A DNA stretch of 64,000 nt from Amorphochlora amoebiformis (GCA_054601695.1 BAAHQB010000096.1:434001-498000); one strand, 5' to 3'. Numbered from the stretch's first letter, positions 1-61,614 are shown. Notes: generated from the sequence alone by a model not told the origin. A program made the numbers and translations.

Positions 1-39
1 TTGCGGACGAAACATATCTATGAAATATCGAAGGCCCAT
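1..39 (+). CDS. Possible upstream exon of the giant gene
   Basis: Frame 1 is open from the first base (LRTKHIYEISKAH) and meets a GTATAA donor after base 39. It has the mixed composition of the true exons and no repeat. Its phase cannot be tied to the exon at 900, because the only candidate between them (300-323) leaves in phase 0 whereas 900-954 needs phase 1. It could equally be intron or unspliced flank. Confidence 0.25.
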
Positions 40-299
40 GTATAACATCCAGCCGTTGACTATGCTCTCACGATAAGTATACTATACTCTTAAATGTGTA
101 CATGGAGGTTGATACCCTGGGAGAATCGGGAGAGATAGATATATGCGGCGTATAACCTGAGAATCATGTATGCCTTCCGTGTTATGGGAATGGGAGCATG
201 TTAACCATAGGAGTTTACAGATCCTCTCACGGGTTTAAGCCCCTGCATATGGAACTAAAACACCTATTTGAAAGTTATCTACATTAGGAATTTATAGAG

Positions 300-323
300 G
301 ACGTGCTGGCGGAGAAGGAAGCA
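300..323 (+). CDS. Possible small exon of the giant gene
   Basis: After TATAGAG the frame reads DVLAEKEA and stops at a GTACGA donor. It is charged and helical like the downstream exons, but its exit phase does not match the next exon at 900, so an exon is missing or the call is wrong. The rest of 40-899 holds CCCTAA-like remnants (about 345-425), a CA/TA array at 551-740 and no other open island. Confidence 0.25.
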
Positions 324-550
324 GTACGACCCTTTCAATCCTCAAGCTAACCCCGATTCAACTCTAAACCCTTCAACCTTCCTAAACGCGGATCTAAACA
401 CTATTTATTCTAAAACCTAACCCATATTTAATGAATCCACCTTTTCGTTTTTCTACCTGTAGGTTAAGCTATTCGTCTCTCTAATGAGTACACACTATAA
501 GCAAGACGCGGGTTGTACAATATAATGTAGTATATATACGCCCGTGCATA

Positions 551-759
<209 letters not shown>

Positions 760-899
760 ATATACGTATGCATAACAAAACATTTCACTAAGGAAAAAAC
801 ACATGAATACATATAAGCACATATGCATCTATTTCGCCTTAGACCTCGTAGATTTCTGCCTTGAATATTTTAATCCTTGATTCAATGGATTAAACTCAG

Positions 900-49510
<48,611 letters not shown>

Positions 49511-50146
49511 GCTTAAGTGCTGTCGTTCACTAGCTTATAGCTGGTATACACGAATAAGTGCCTAGTCAGGTGCTATTCATATGTACGTATGCGCCGTGCC
49601 AAATTACAAATACTTACATATCATGACACAGTTCTGTATCTACTAGATCGGATGATTAATATTGATTAGAAGAGCTATCATGCTAGCATCTACTAGATCT
49701 AGGTCTGAGCTATGCTAGTCTAGCGCTAGTAGTCTAGACTAGTAGATGTGGTATTACTCTGCTAGCTATAGGTACTATAATTACAGTTACCAGAATATCT
49801 AGAGTATACATCTAATATCTATAACTAGATAATATCTAGAATATCTAGCGTATACTAGACAGTAGAATCATATCCGGTTGTATCGAGACTACTACTAGTA
49901 CTAGTCCAACATGTATCTCGATCTACTATTACACTAGATTACAATTACTCAATAACTAGAATAAGTGTCGTGTCATGGCTACTAACTAGACTAAGTACTA
50001 GGCTAGGGTCACTGCCTATACTAGCCATACCAGACATGTGTATATCTAGTATATCACAGGGATATCGAACTTAGCCTCAAAACGGAATTAATTGACTAAA
50101 TCTAACTTAAATGGAAGTTGCAGCATGTACCTGCCTACTCCACGAT
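49511..50146. other. CTAG-rich spacer between convergent genes
   Basis: Between the TAA of the giant gene and the TGA of the CFAP157-like gene. It has no open island and no TA array; from 49640 to 50050 it contains about two dozen CTAG tetranucleotides, often as ACTAGA, TCTAGA or ACTAGT. It must hold both 3' UTRs and both poly(A) signals. Confidence 0.7.
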
Positions 50147-50465
50147 TCATGTTGTCAGGTTCGGATTCCTTTTTCCATTCTGCAAAAGAAGAAATAAGAA
50201 TTATGATAATGCTATTTGTATCTAATACGTTACATCTATCTCTCTCTCTCTGTACATATATAGGCATTTATACATATGTATGCCTAATATACCATATATA
50301 TATGTATATGTATGTAAATGTATATATTCATATATATATATATATATATATGATATATATTTATATATATATATATATATATGCATATATTCATATATAT
50401 ATATATATATGTATATATATATGTAAACATACGTGTATATATATGTATGTGTATATATATATATG

Positions 50466-50507
<42 letters not shown>

Positions 50508-50560
50508 TATGTATATATAATGTGCTTATATTTATTTATATATACATATATATTATATAT

Positions 50561-50607
<47 letters not shown>

Positions 50608-50653
50608 TATATATGTACTTGTATGTACACATGCACATACATACATATATACA

Positions 50654-50709
<56 letters not shown>

Positions 50710-51206
50710 AATAATTATATATTGTGCTTACGTTCATACTATGCGCATGGAAACAAATATATTATGTAACATATATGTCATATACATCTAATATATTTCA
50801 TATTTTAATACTTACATACAAACGCACGCAAACATACACTCTCATATACACATGCAAATAAACAGTCTTTTCACACACAAACACACACACATACACACAC
50901 ACATGTATGTGTATGTATGTATGTACACGTATATATATATATGTATGTATGTACATACAAACACACACACACACATACAAATATGTATATATGTATATAT
51001 ATATATATAATATCTATATATAATGTATAAACCATAACAATAGGAGGAAACTCTGGCTGATTTTTCTTCTTCGTAGGCGAAAAAATAATGGTCCCTCCTC
51101 CTCCCACAAGTTTCTACAGTAGATGTACATATCCATGTATTCAATGTGTTGTATGTACACTTATACATATTTATACACATATTTACATATTTTCATATTT
51201 ACATAT

Positions 51207-51251
<45 letters not shown>

Positions 51252-52225
51252 TTAAGGTCAGGATAGGCTTAGTCAGTCCGCTTCTATGGTCAGAATTAAG
51301 CAAAGAGTATATAGTTAGGCTTAGGATTAAAGGGTTAGATAAGAGTACTGATTAAGATAGATACCCGGGTCGGATGTTAGGGTTAACGTTAATCTAAGAG
51401 TGTGTAGTTAGGTTTAGGATTAAAGGGTTAGATAAGAGTACTGATTAGGACAGATACCCGGGTTAGATGCTAGGGTTAACGTTAGGGCTAATTAGGGAGA
51501 TATGTATTAAATTAACGGTTAAAGGTAAGTGTAAAACTTCAGTGAACAGGGCTTTATTTAGGCATTTTTGCCAGATGTAGGGTTATTATATGCTACCATT
51601 AAGGTTAATATTTAGGTTAGGACTAGTCAAATGTTATGTCAGGGGTGAGGGTTAAGGTTAGGGTTAGGGTTAGGGCGAGGTTTAGAGTTGGATTAGATTA
51701 TGACTTCCGTATGCATGTAGGGTGTGTAATGGTTAGGCGTTAGGGTTCAAGCCTGGGCTAGTTAAGCCTTGTGTGAGAATATGTCACACATGGAGAATGG
51801 ATTAGGGCTAACGTACTATCAGGATGTATCGGCCGCGTGAGCATATGTAGGATAAGAATACTAGTGAGAGAGCTTAGGATGCAGGGAAAGACAATTTAAG
51901 ATGTCTCTCAATTAGGGGCATATAAATATATATACCTGATATAGGATTGAGATAATGGCTTCTCTATCTTGTAACTTCAGCTCACTCAGTCGCTTTGGTA
52001 CTCCTCTTTTCTAAACATATAGAAATAATATATATATATATATATATATTGTATTTATATACCTATGTATTCAATATCTATATTATATTTATATAGTATA
52101 TTGAATATTATGTGCTATGCTAAAAATATATCCATGTCTATATGTATTCATATGTGTGTATTTGTGTGCATTTGTATACGTATATATTATCACAGCTAAC
52201 CTCTCTAAGGATGTCATGTATATAC

Positions 52226-52312
<87 letters not shown>

Positions 52313-52733
52313 AGTATATATAATGAGTATATGCATTCATTAAATATATACTGTACACACATACGTATTTTATATCTGTATATATATATATATGTGTAAA
52401 TGTATATATGTATACATATATATATATACCCTATATATACATATATAAATATATACATATATATATATATATACATATACATACATATGCATATATATGT
52501 CTGTAAGTATACATATACATACATATATACATATGTTGTTAAAGCAACAATATAGATAGCATAGATACCGTTCGAAGAGTAGATATCGGAAGATTCTAGT
52601 GTGTTCGAGAAGTTAGAACATTCCAAGAAATCTCCTGAATGAACTGCATGAGGATTTACCTTCATCATTGTTATAATCCAAACGGACTTGAAAAGGACTC
52701 GGGACTACCATCTACTATACCACTGCGCTAACA

Positions 52734-52780
<47 letters not shown>

Positions 52781-52886
52781 GTATTATGTGTAGATACTTT
52801 CTATACTTAAGCTCGTTGAAAGAATTATTCTCGAGTCTTGTGTACATACGTATATTATATTATATTTTATGTAGATTAGATAAATG

Positions 52887-52918
<32 letters not shown>

Positions 52919-53386
52919 ATATGTATATTTGTGTATATGTAAATGTTATGTTACCCTTTCTGCGAGAAGGTTTTTCGAATCTTGTATACATGTCAGTAGG
53001 AAGGTCTTTATATCGTCTTGGAGCGCTAGAAATCATGGAGTTTATATGTGTATATACAAATATATCTAAATCTAAAATTACATATATATATATATATTTA
53101 TGTAGATATTCCTACAGATACCATTATTATTACCAATACACGCTCATGTATATATATATAATATATATAAATACTTATATGCACAAATATTACGCAATAC
53201 CCCTATATTGTATTCAAAGTATGTTTGAATTTATATACGACTTATATATTCCAAAAAAATAATTTTGCTTATTTATTTGTTTGTATGTAATAGAACATAT
53301 TACACACACACACACACACACAACACACACACACAACACACACACACAACACACACACACAACACACACACACACACATATATATA

Positions 53387-53432
<46 letters not shown>

Positions 53433-53685
53433 CAAAGTATGCTCTCGCTGGCATTTCTCGTAGTTTTTAGCTCCTTTGTGACTTCCATCAACTCTTTTTG
53501 CGACGCATCGTATGCATCTTCGAGCTGTATGTATATATGTATATATATTATGTTTATATAAATATATGTGTATGCGTCTGAGGCTCCTTTGTGACTTCTT
53601 CTCATAACTCTTTTGTGATGTATCGCATACATTTGTATTTGTCATATATATATATATATACACATATATATATATATGTATATAC

Positions 53686-53730
<45 letters not shown>

Positions 53731-53802
53731 GTATTTATATATGTATACACATATTCATATATCATCCTAGCGACATGGTTCTGGAGCCCTATCTCAATAT
53801 TA

Positions 53803-53855
<53 letters not shown>

Positions 53856-53924
53856 TCCTTAGTGACATGGCTCTGGAGTATTTACATCTCGTATTATACA
53901 TATGTCTGTGCATAATATATGTAA

Positions 53925-53957
<33 letters not shown>

Positions 53958-54006
53958 CACATATTTATATATAAATATATAAGTATTTTGTTTAACGTTT
54001 GACTCC

Positions 54007-54056
<50 letters not shown>

Positions 54057-54314
54057 TATGTAAATATGTATGTGTGTTTACTATATGTATATATATGCTG
54101 TTGCTTTAGTAGAACATATATACACATGCATGCATTTGTGTATGCATTCTTTAGTACCTTAGCAACATGGTTCTGGAGTATTTCCATTTCCTCCAGTAGA
54201 GCTTGATACTTATCGACCGTCACTCCAGGATCTTTCATTCTACATATATACATATATATATATATATATCAATATATATTTATATACATATATACATATG
54301 CATACATATATATG

Positions 54315-54346
<32 letters not shown>

Positions 54347-54503
54347 ATGTATACATATATCGAGTATGCATAAGATTGATATGGATAAGAGAGAGAAGAA
54401 GATACGAGAGAGAGAGAGAGAGAATAGTGCGAGAGAGAGAGAGAGGGATAAGGATAGAGGGTAAAAAGGTGCGCTGGAAGGTAAGTGAGATATACATATA
54501 TAT

Positions 54504-54575
<72 letters not shown>

Positions 54576-54745
54576 TACATATATGGAGATAGCAAGAGAC
54601 AGAGATAGGGAAACAGAGAGATAATATATATATATATATATATATAAGTATATATATAAATATATATTTGCATACTCACGTCGAAATTTGATCTGTCTGA
54701 TGACCAGTCACCTCCTTGAGTCTGAAAGTACACAAGATATATTGT

Positions 54746-54836
<91 letters not shown>

Positions 54837-55911
54837 AATGTACATATCGCCTAGTCCTAAGTCTCATCACCTAGTCTTAAGTCTCTTATTCATCTTCTGA
54901 TAGAAAGTTGACCTCTTAATAAGCATATCCTGCTCCTCCTTCAGGATCTTGTTAGAGTTATAATTAGGTTAAAATCAGCTTTCGATTGGTTACAATTCGG
55001 GTTACGATTAGGGTTAACGTTTAGGGTTACGGTTACGATTTGGGTTAAGGTTAGGGTTACGATTCACAATTAGGGTTATGATGAGGTCACATTTAGGGTT
55101 AGGGTTACCATACGGATCCGATTAGGTTACAGCCAGGGTTTCGATTGGGATTACCATTAGGGTTTTAGCTAGGGATAGAGTTATTAGGGCTCCCATAAGG
55201 GTTTAGGGTTACGGGTTAGGGTTACGATTTTGGTTGCAATTAGGGTTACGGTTAGGCTTAGATTTGGTGGTTTACCTTTGAGGTTAGGATTAATATTAGA
55301 GTTAGGGGTCAGGGTTATTGCTGGGGTTAGATTTATGATTAGGGGTACGATTTGGTTAGAGTCAACCCACCAAAGCCTAATTTTATTCCCAATCCGAACA
55401 TTAGCAATCTTAACCCTAACCCAAACCTTAACCCTAACCCCACCCTAACCTCATCCTTAGCCTATCTTTAACCTTATCCCAAGCCTTAACCCTAACATGT
55501 AAACTTAACCCTAACCTTAACCCTAACATTAACCCCAACGACCCTCAATCGTAACTCGAACCAAATTCTATCCCTGTCCCTGTGGCTAACCCTAACCCTA
55601 GCGCAAACCCTAACTCAAGACGTAACCCAACGTCTCACAGTAACATAGCCTAGCAAGAAATTCTAACCTCTACGGAGAGTTAGGGTTAGGATTACAGGGT
55701 TAAAAAGGTTAGGGTTGGGGTTAGGGTTAAGGTTAAGGTTAGGTTGAGATTAGGGCTAGGTTCAGTGTGTGCATATACATAATATATATATATATATATG
55801 TGTATATAATATATATATATATATATGTATTAAATATACCTCAATCTTCCTCTTACACTCTTGATTGGCCTTCTTCAAGCGCAGATTCTCCTTGATGATG
55901 TTCTCCTAGAA

Positions 55912-55947
<36 letters not shown>

Positions 55948-56076
55948 CACACATTTACATGTAGGACTACTGTTTCTCTAGTCAGGAAGTCGAGATCGTT
56001 GCTACGTTTCTCGTAAATATAATTTATACATATACGTATAATATGTGTATATATATATGTATATATTCAACATATC

Positions 56077-56115
<39 letters not shown>

Positions 56116-56219
56116 TCAACATGTATATAAATACATACATACATATATATATATATATACATATATATATATGTATACATATATTTAACATGTAAATATA
56201 TATATATATATATTTATAT

Positions 56220-56280
<61 letters not shown>

Positions 56281-56397
56281 CTATCTATAGGATTACTGTT
56301 TCTCGAGTCTGGAAGTTGAGTTCGTTGCTAAGGTTTTCGTTCTCTTCGATAGTCTTCTTTGTCGTAGAGTGTAGCTGAGAAATGGATAACAATACAT

Positions 56398-56443
<46 letters not shown>

Positions 56444-57305
56444 GATAGATAGATAGATATACATATAGAGAGCCACATATATACCACACATATATAAATA
56501 TTAACAATATATATTTATACATGTCCCTAAACCTAACCCTAACCTGATTTTCAGTCATAGCAGAACTCGCTAACCCCAACCCTAACCCATCCCTAATCGT
56601 AAGTCTAATTTGATTTTCAGTCGGTATATGTTCCTAAACCCAACGTTAAGCCTATCCCTAAGCCTAACCTAACCTGATTTCCAGTCATATGTAGTAAACC
56701 GCTAACCCTCCCCCTGAAGCTAACGTAACCTGATTTTCCTTCCTATCCAGTAAATCGATAATTCTAACCCTCACCACATCCTAATCGTAACACTAAACCT
56801 AAGCTGATATTCTTAAATATCCGTATCTCTAAGTCTAACCCTATTTCTAACCCAAATCCTAGCGCTAATCTTAAACATGATTTTCGGTCATATCCATTAA
56901 ACCCTTAACTCTAACCCTAACCCTAAATCTAATATGATTTTCAGCCAGAAACTAGTTAACCCAACGCTAGCGTTATCCTTAAGCCTAAACTAACCTTGTT
57001 TACAACCGAACCCTGACCCCAACCCTAATACCAATCCCAGTGCGAAACTTAACCTGATTTTCAGTCATAGCAAGTAAACCGTCTTTTGCCTCTTCAAACA
57101 AAGCCTTCATACGTGCTTTCAGGGCTTCGGTAGACTCTAAGTGTCTGGTTAACATATATATATATATATGTATATATGTATATAATTTTTTTTGAACTGG
57201 ATCCTCAGTTAACTTTAGATATCTGGTTTAGAATAGGTTATTGCAGAACTGTAGATATATGGTTTATACATACGTATATATATATATATATATGTATTTA
57301 TATAC

Positions 57306-57343
<38 letters not shown>

Positions 57344-57422
57344 GTAAATGTGTATATGTGTATATATAATATGATATATGTATATAATATTTCTATTTAT
57401 ATTCGTTTATATTTACACGCTC

Positions 57423-57455
<33 letters not shown>

Positions 57456-57705
57456 AATATATATACATATATGTATATATATACATATATTTATATATAT
57501 ATATATATATATATAAATACGCGTATTTATTTGTATACATATAAAGCTACAAACTATACTTATTTCAAGCTCGAGACGTGTATGTATATTGTGGTATACA
57601 TGTAATATACATAAACACCTTGTTTCAAGCTCGAGTGTGATCAGATTTTGATTTCTTTCCAGCCTTTTAATCTCGTTGTCTTTATCCTACATATCGTATG
57701 TGAAT

Positions 57706-57736
<31 letters not shown>

Positions 57737-57957
57737 CGTATATATGTTATATATATATGTTATATATATATATATATATGTATGTAAAAATACGCATTAT
57801 AATAGACACAGATAATAATGTAGTATTAAGAAAATACTAATGATAATAATAATACTAATAATAATAATAGTAATGACGATAATAAGACTGGTAGTGAAGA
57901 CTTGCAGGTATGTACATACAGATATACATATCTGTCATGTACATATACATATTAATT

Positions 57958-57992
<35 letters not shown>

Positions 57993-58254
57993 GATATAAT
58001 AGTCAATAATCCACTTATTTACGTATTTGCATACTGATGCTGTACACATGTGTATACTCCCTATCATATAGATACCTTGAGTTCCTTCTCAGTCTTGTCC
58101 ATATTTTTAATGAAGTGAGATATCTGCAACCGGCGATTGGAGTAAGGCTTAGGATTGGTGAGTTGCTTTTGTTGGGATTTGGGTGATATGGAGAGTGAAA
58201 AGCATGGTGAGTCAGTTCTGTATGTATAGGATGCACACATTATGCTAAAAAATA

Positions 58255-58292
<38 letters not shown>

Positions 58293-58526
58293 GTACATAT
58301 ACACACACATATATACATATATACACATATATTACATTACATATATATATATATATATATATATACATATTTATTTATATATAGTTTCAGTACCTTTTTG
58401 AATAAGTTATTTAGCTTGGTATACTCGAATTTAGCTTCTCCTCTCTCCTGCCTATGCCTATATATTATACATATTTACATATACACATACATAGATATTG
58501 TACAATGTATATATATATATATACAT

Positions 58527-58569
<43 letters not shown>

Positions 58570-58800
58570 AATATATATATATTGTATATATATACATATT
58601 ATACATATATGTATATATGTGTTTACACACACACATATATATATATATATATTATATATATATATATATATATTTGTTATATATATGCATATGTATACAT
58701 ATACAAATATGTATATATTTTATTTTCGAATTTAGCCTCACCTCCCTCCTGTCTGTGCGTGCCTATGTATTATACATATCTACATATATATATATGTATA

Positions 58801-58839
<39 letters not shown>

Positions 58840-58863
58840 TATATATATATATATATATATATA

Positions 58864-58894
<31 letters not shown>

Positions 58895-58927
58895 TTGTGT
58901 ATATGTGTATATTTGTTATATGTATAC

Positions 58928-58959
<32 letters not shown>

Positions 58960-59001
58960 TTGTTATATATACACATATATATATATATATATATGTCTAT
59001 A

Positions 59002-59099
<98 letters not shown>

Positions 59100-59220
59100 G
59101 TAGGTGACTGGACTTTTTCTGGAGGTCTCTTATCTTCGTTTCATAATCCTCAATCAGCTCCTCATTCTCTGTTTTCAATTCCTGTTGTAAGAATCTTTGT
59201 TTTATGTATACATATATACA

Positions 59221-59264
<44 letters not shown>

Positions 59265-59623
59265 TATTTATATATAATATATATATATATATATGTATAT
59301 TACATACATGTATATAATATATGTATAACATTATATTATGCTATATCATATAATTCATATTACATCATATTCTTATATTATATCATATTATATTTTGCAC
59401 TTAAAATACGAGTAATGCATGTAAGTTTAGTTAAATAAAAATAAATGTTTTAAAATTTACTGTATTCGTCTGCTTAAGGCTTAGCGTGAGTTCCCTCTCC
59501 TCGGCAATCTCTTTCCGCAGGGTTTGAGCTGTAATTTGTATGGATATGTTTTGAAATAAACATATACTTTGTAATATACATACAATACATATATATATAT
59601 ATATTATATATATATATATGTAT

Positions 59624-59665
<42 letters not shown>

Positions 59666-59720
59666 GTGTATAAATTCACACATGTGCACACATAATATCA
59701 ACATATGATATATTATGTAC

Positions 59721-59803
<83 letters not shown>

Positions 59804-59882
59804 AATGTATGTCTACACATACATACATACACACACACACATATATATATATATACGTATATATACATATATATATACATAC

Positions 59883-59923
<41 letters not shown>

Positions 59924-59933
59924 CACACACACA

Positions 59934-60029
<96 letters not shown>

Positions 60030-60115
60030 CTCTATATATATACCATATGTGTATATTTGTATTTATTTCTATTATTTGTACACACACACAAATAAATAAA
60101 TATTATATGTGTGTG

Positions 60116-60155
<40 letters not shown>

Positions 60156-60614
60156 TATGTGTATATATGTGTATGTATATATATATACTGTGTATATGCA
60201 TGGATACTTAAATGCGTCATATGCGAAAGGGAATCCACAAACCGAAGTGGTCTAGCACGACATAAATGTCGTGCATAGCCTACGTACTACAAACAAGAAT
60301 CCACTCTTCTACAGGCTGCAACAACAGTGCATGTATGTGTTTTGTCATCCACCAAGTTCTTGGTTCTTGCGCTCCAGGGATACAATACTCCCCTCCAACT
60401 CATTCTTGGCTTTCTTTGCAGTCGAAAAGTTTTGAGAGAGCCTGATACGCAACAATATGTAAATCTCCAAGGCATCCGCCATTTTTTTCGCGAATCGAAT
60501 GTCGTGTTCTTACATCTCCATCCTGTCCCTGTCGTGAGCGCACTGCAGTTGATATAGCTCCTCATAGTTGACCTTTTGCTTCTTCTTCTTCTTCTTCCTC
60601 GTAGTTTTGGGCAT
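50147..60614 (-). CDS. CFAP157: CFAP157-like coiled-coil ciliary protein, 17 exons, 401 residues
   Basis: Exons from the 5' end: 60514-60614, 60353-60441, 59461-59528, 59114-59181, 58394-58457, 58076-58123, 57619-57686, 57054-57144, 56297-56374, 55840-55905, 54871-54947, 54680-54721, 54158-54239, 53434-53524, 51936-52000, 51039-51113, 50147-50179 (TGA). They total 1,206 bases and the frame closes. The start [12 protein letters not shown] follows a GC-rich stretch; the body is continuous coiled coil; the middle has [15 protein letters not shown] followed by a second coil; the tail is [14 protein letters not shown] lysine-rich start, ENQ..TTK.xIxEN and a long coil match CFAP157, a basal-body/axoneme protein, as I know that family. 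A related coiled-coil ciliary protein remains possible. The last two joins are the least certain. Confidence 0.65.
51249..51765 (+). repeat. Degenerate TTAGGG tract with 95-base tandem duplication
   Basis: GGTTAGGG-derived sequence in the CFAP157-like intron 51114-51935. A segment at about 51303-51391 recurs at about 51397-51485 with few changes, both ending in an ACCCGGG..TAGGGTTAACGTT block. Confidence 0.8.
52230..52310. repeat. (TA)n array in CFAP157-like gene intron
   Basis: Uninterrupted TA for about 80 bases in the intron between exons 53434 and 51936. Shows that the minus-strand gene is invaded in the same way as the plus-strand gene. Confidence 0.95.
52535..52735 (-). mobile_element. 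tRNA-derived SINE-like element, copy 4
   Basis: On the minus strand it starts GTTAGCGCAGTGG, a strong A-box, followed about 20 bases later by GGTAGTCCCGAGTCC, which resembles a B-box. Downstream text (TTTGGATTATAACAATGA, TTCAGGAGATTTCTTGG, ACTAGAATCTTCC) matches the 36997 copy closely. Lies in an intron of the CFAP157-like gene in sense orientation. Confidence 0.7.
53303..53380. repeat. CA array with higher-order AACA spacing
   Basis: Blocks of (AC)5-7 are separated by AACAC at near-regular 14-base spacing, five blocks in all. Just 3' of the CFAP157-like exon 53434 in the gene sense. Confidence 0.9.
53578..53640 (-). pseudogene. Defective copy of CFAP157-like exon 53434-53524
   Basis: The minus-strand text CACAAAAGAGTTATGAG and AAGTCACAAAGGAGC corresponds to the exon centre (CGCAAAAAGAGTTGATGG, AAGTCACAAAGGAGC) with an altered frame. 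Lies in the intron just upstream of the exon. Confidence 0.65.
53766..53888 (-). pseudogene. Two copies of the 3' end of CFAP157-like exon 54158-54239
   Basis: At 53768-53790 and 53861-53885 the minus strand repeats CTCCAGAACCATGTCGCTA-like text, the last codons and border of the true exon (ILQNHVAK). One copy contains a stop; both are separated from the exon and from each other by TA arrays. Confidence 0.65.
54955..55770. repeat. Telomere-like block with strand switches
   Basis: TTAGGG-type units run to about 55370, CCCTAA-type units from about 55380 to 55660, then TTAGGG-type again to 55770. The block fills the intron between exons 55840 and 54947 of the CFAP157-like gene. Confidence 0.85.
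55968..56012 (-). pseudogene. Copy of the 3' half of CFAP157-like exon 56297-56374
   Basis: Minus strand reads AGCAACGATCTCGACTTCCT..GAGAAACA then GTAGTCC, mirroring the exon end and its donor GTAATCC. The frame is open ([11 protein letters not shown] against [11 protein letters not shown]), so it may be an alternative exon and not a dead copy. Confidence 0.55.
56522..57080. repeat. Tandem repeat mixing an exon end with telomere-like units
   Basis: About seven diverged copies of a 60 to 100 base unit, each holding a CCTGATTTTCAGTCATA-like core followed by CCCTAA-type text. The last copy (57054-57080) is the 3' end and donor of exon 57054-57144 (minus strand). Confidence 0.8.
58718..58775 (-). 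pseudogene. Copy of the 5' part of CFAP157-like exon 58394-58457
   Basis: The plus-strand text CGAATTTAGCCTCACCTCCC and its flank TATTATACATAT match 58423-58475. The copied frame has stops. It lies about 300 bases upstream in gene sense, between TA arrays. Confidence 0.6.
60227..60274 (-). repeat. Dispersed 45-base element, copy 2, with palindrome
   Basis: Matches 43382-43425 with a few changes. It includes a perfect palindrome with 9-base arms GCACGACAT and ATGTCGTGC (60255-60274, two-base spacer). Lies in an intron of the CFAP157-like gene. Confidence 0.8.
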
Positions 60615-61090
60615 GCTTTATTTCCGTCTGCGTCCCGACCGTGATGTCAGAAACGCGCGTCTCGGGTGAGGAAGCAGCCACTGGTCGCCGATTTTCCCCC
60701 AGGGATTACGCCGAATCCCCGATGATTAGGAATGAAGTACCAAATCGATCAAATCGCGCGGGAGTCTAAATCGGCGGGGAGGGCGATGGAACCCCCCTAA
60801 AAAGAGCATGCTGCGGTTGGATTGAATCTAAGTGACCCCGTCGCAGTTTTTATTTCCTTCTCTGTCCAATTGGGGTACATTTATGCCATCAAACATGTTG
60901 CGACTTGCGAATGATCAGCATTGATAACTGAAGCTGTAAGCCTTGTATCCCGGTAGCTGAGGCTGGGTGACGTACGATGATTACAATCGCGAGGCATCTT
61001 GCAATCTCGTTGACATTGATAGTGCGTGCACAAATGTAATATATATTTATATCTATAAATACTATATATTGCGATATAATATTAATATCA
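60615..61090. promoter_or_regulatory. GC-rich unique spacer upstream of the CFAP157-like start
   Basis: Directly upstream (in the minus-strand sense) of the ATG at 60612-60614 lies about 300 bases of non-repetitive, GC-richer sequence with several CG dinucleotides and no TA array. It is the only such patch outside exons and is where a promoter or 5' UTR would be expected. No specific motif is claimed. Confidence 0.35.
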
Positions 61091-61099
61091 AGCGTGGTC

Positions 61100-61580
61100 C
61101 TTATATTACACATGCACTAGTAGTAGTCTAGTACATGTAGTACATGTACATGTACATTTCATATGACTTCATAACATGACATTACACGTACATGTCCTAG
61201 ATGTCACGACTGCGGCCTATACGTACGTATATATATATACCGGGGCCCAACCGGGCCTACAATTATAGTATTATATACCGTGCACCAAGTTACAAATAAA
61301 TACATTGTATACATGTGTAATATATTATAAATGACGTTATCCGATAGTACTAAGTTTTCATTTAATCTAGTAATGCCGTACTGTGCGGCAATTCTAGCTG
61401 AGTCTAGATCTAATAGGTCTAGTAGGTGGTCTGGATAGTAGATAGGTAATTTTTGCATACTACTAGTACTATGTACAACTCATTACAATTGTACTTCACA
61501 AACTAAACTGTAGAAATTGTACTAGTTGTAGTCATTATCTTGATTATTTCCCATGATCATATAAGGACATTTTTGAATAT
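61100..61580. other. CTAG-rich spacer downstream of the TPR gene
   Basis: Starts just past the TPR gene stop (61615, minus strand). About ten CTAG sites and a run of ACATGTAC-type palindromes (61130-61160) occur in roughly 480 bases, in sequence otherwise free of TA arrays. A stretch near 61280 (GTGCACCAAGTTACAAATAA) resembles one near 49591 in the other CTAG-rich spacer. Confidence 0.55.
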
Positions 61581-61614
61581 ACTCTAGATACTAAGATATC
61601 GATGAGTCCGAAAT

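Noticed and set aside
52719-52735. A tRNA gene
   Set aside because: Only A- and B-box-like motifs are present; no cloverleaf or anticodon arm can be drawn, and related copies with long shared tails indicate a SINE.
55230-55448. Open frames across TTAGGG/CCCTAA tracts
   Set aside because: Telomere-like hexamers and their variants leave frames open by chance; they lie inside an intron of the CFAP157-like gene.
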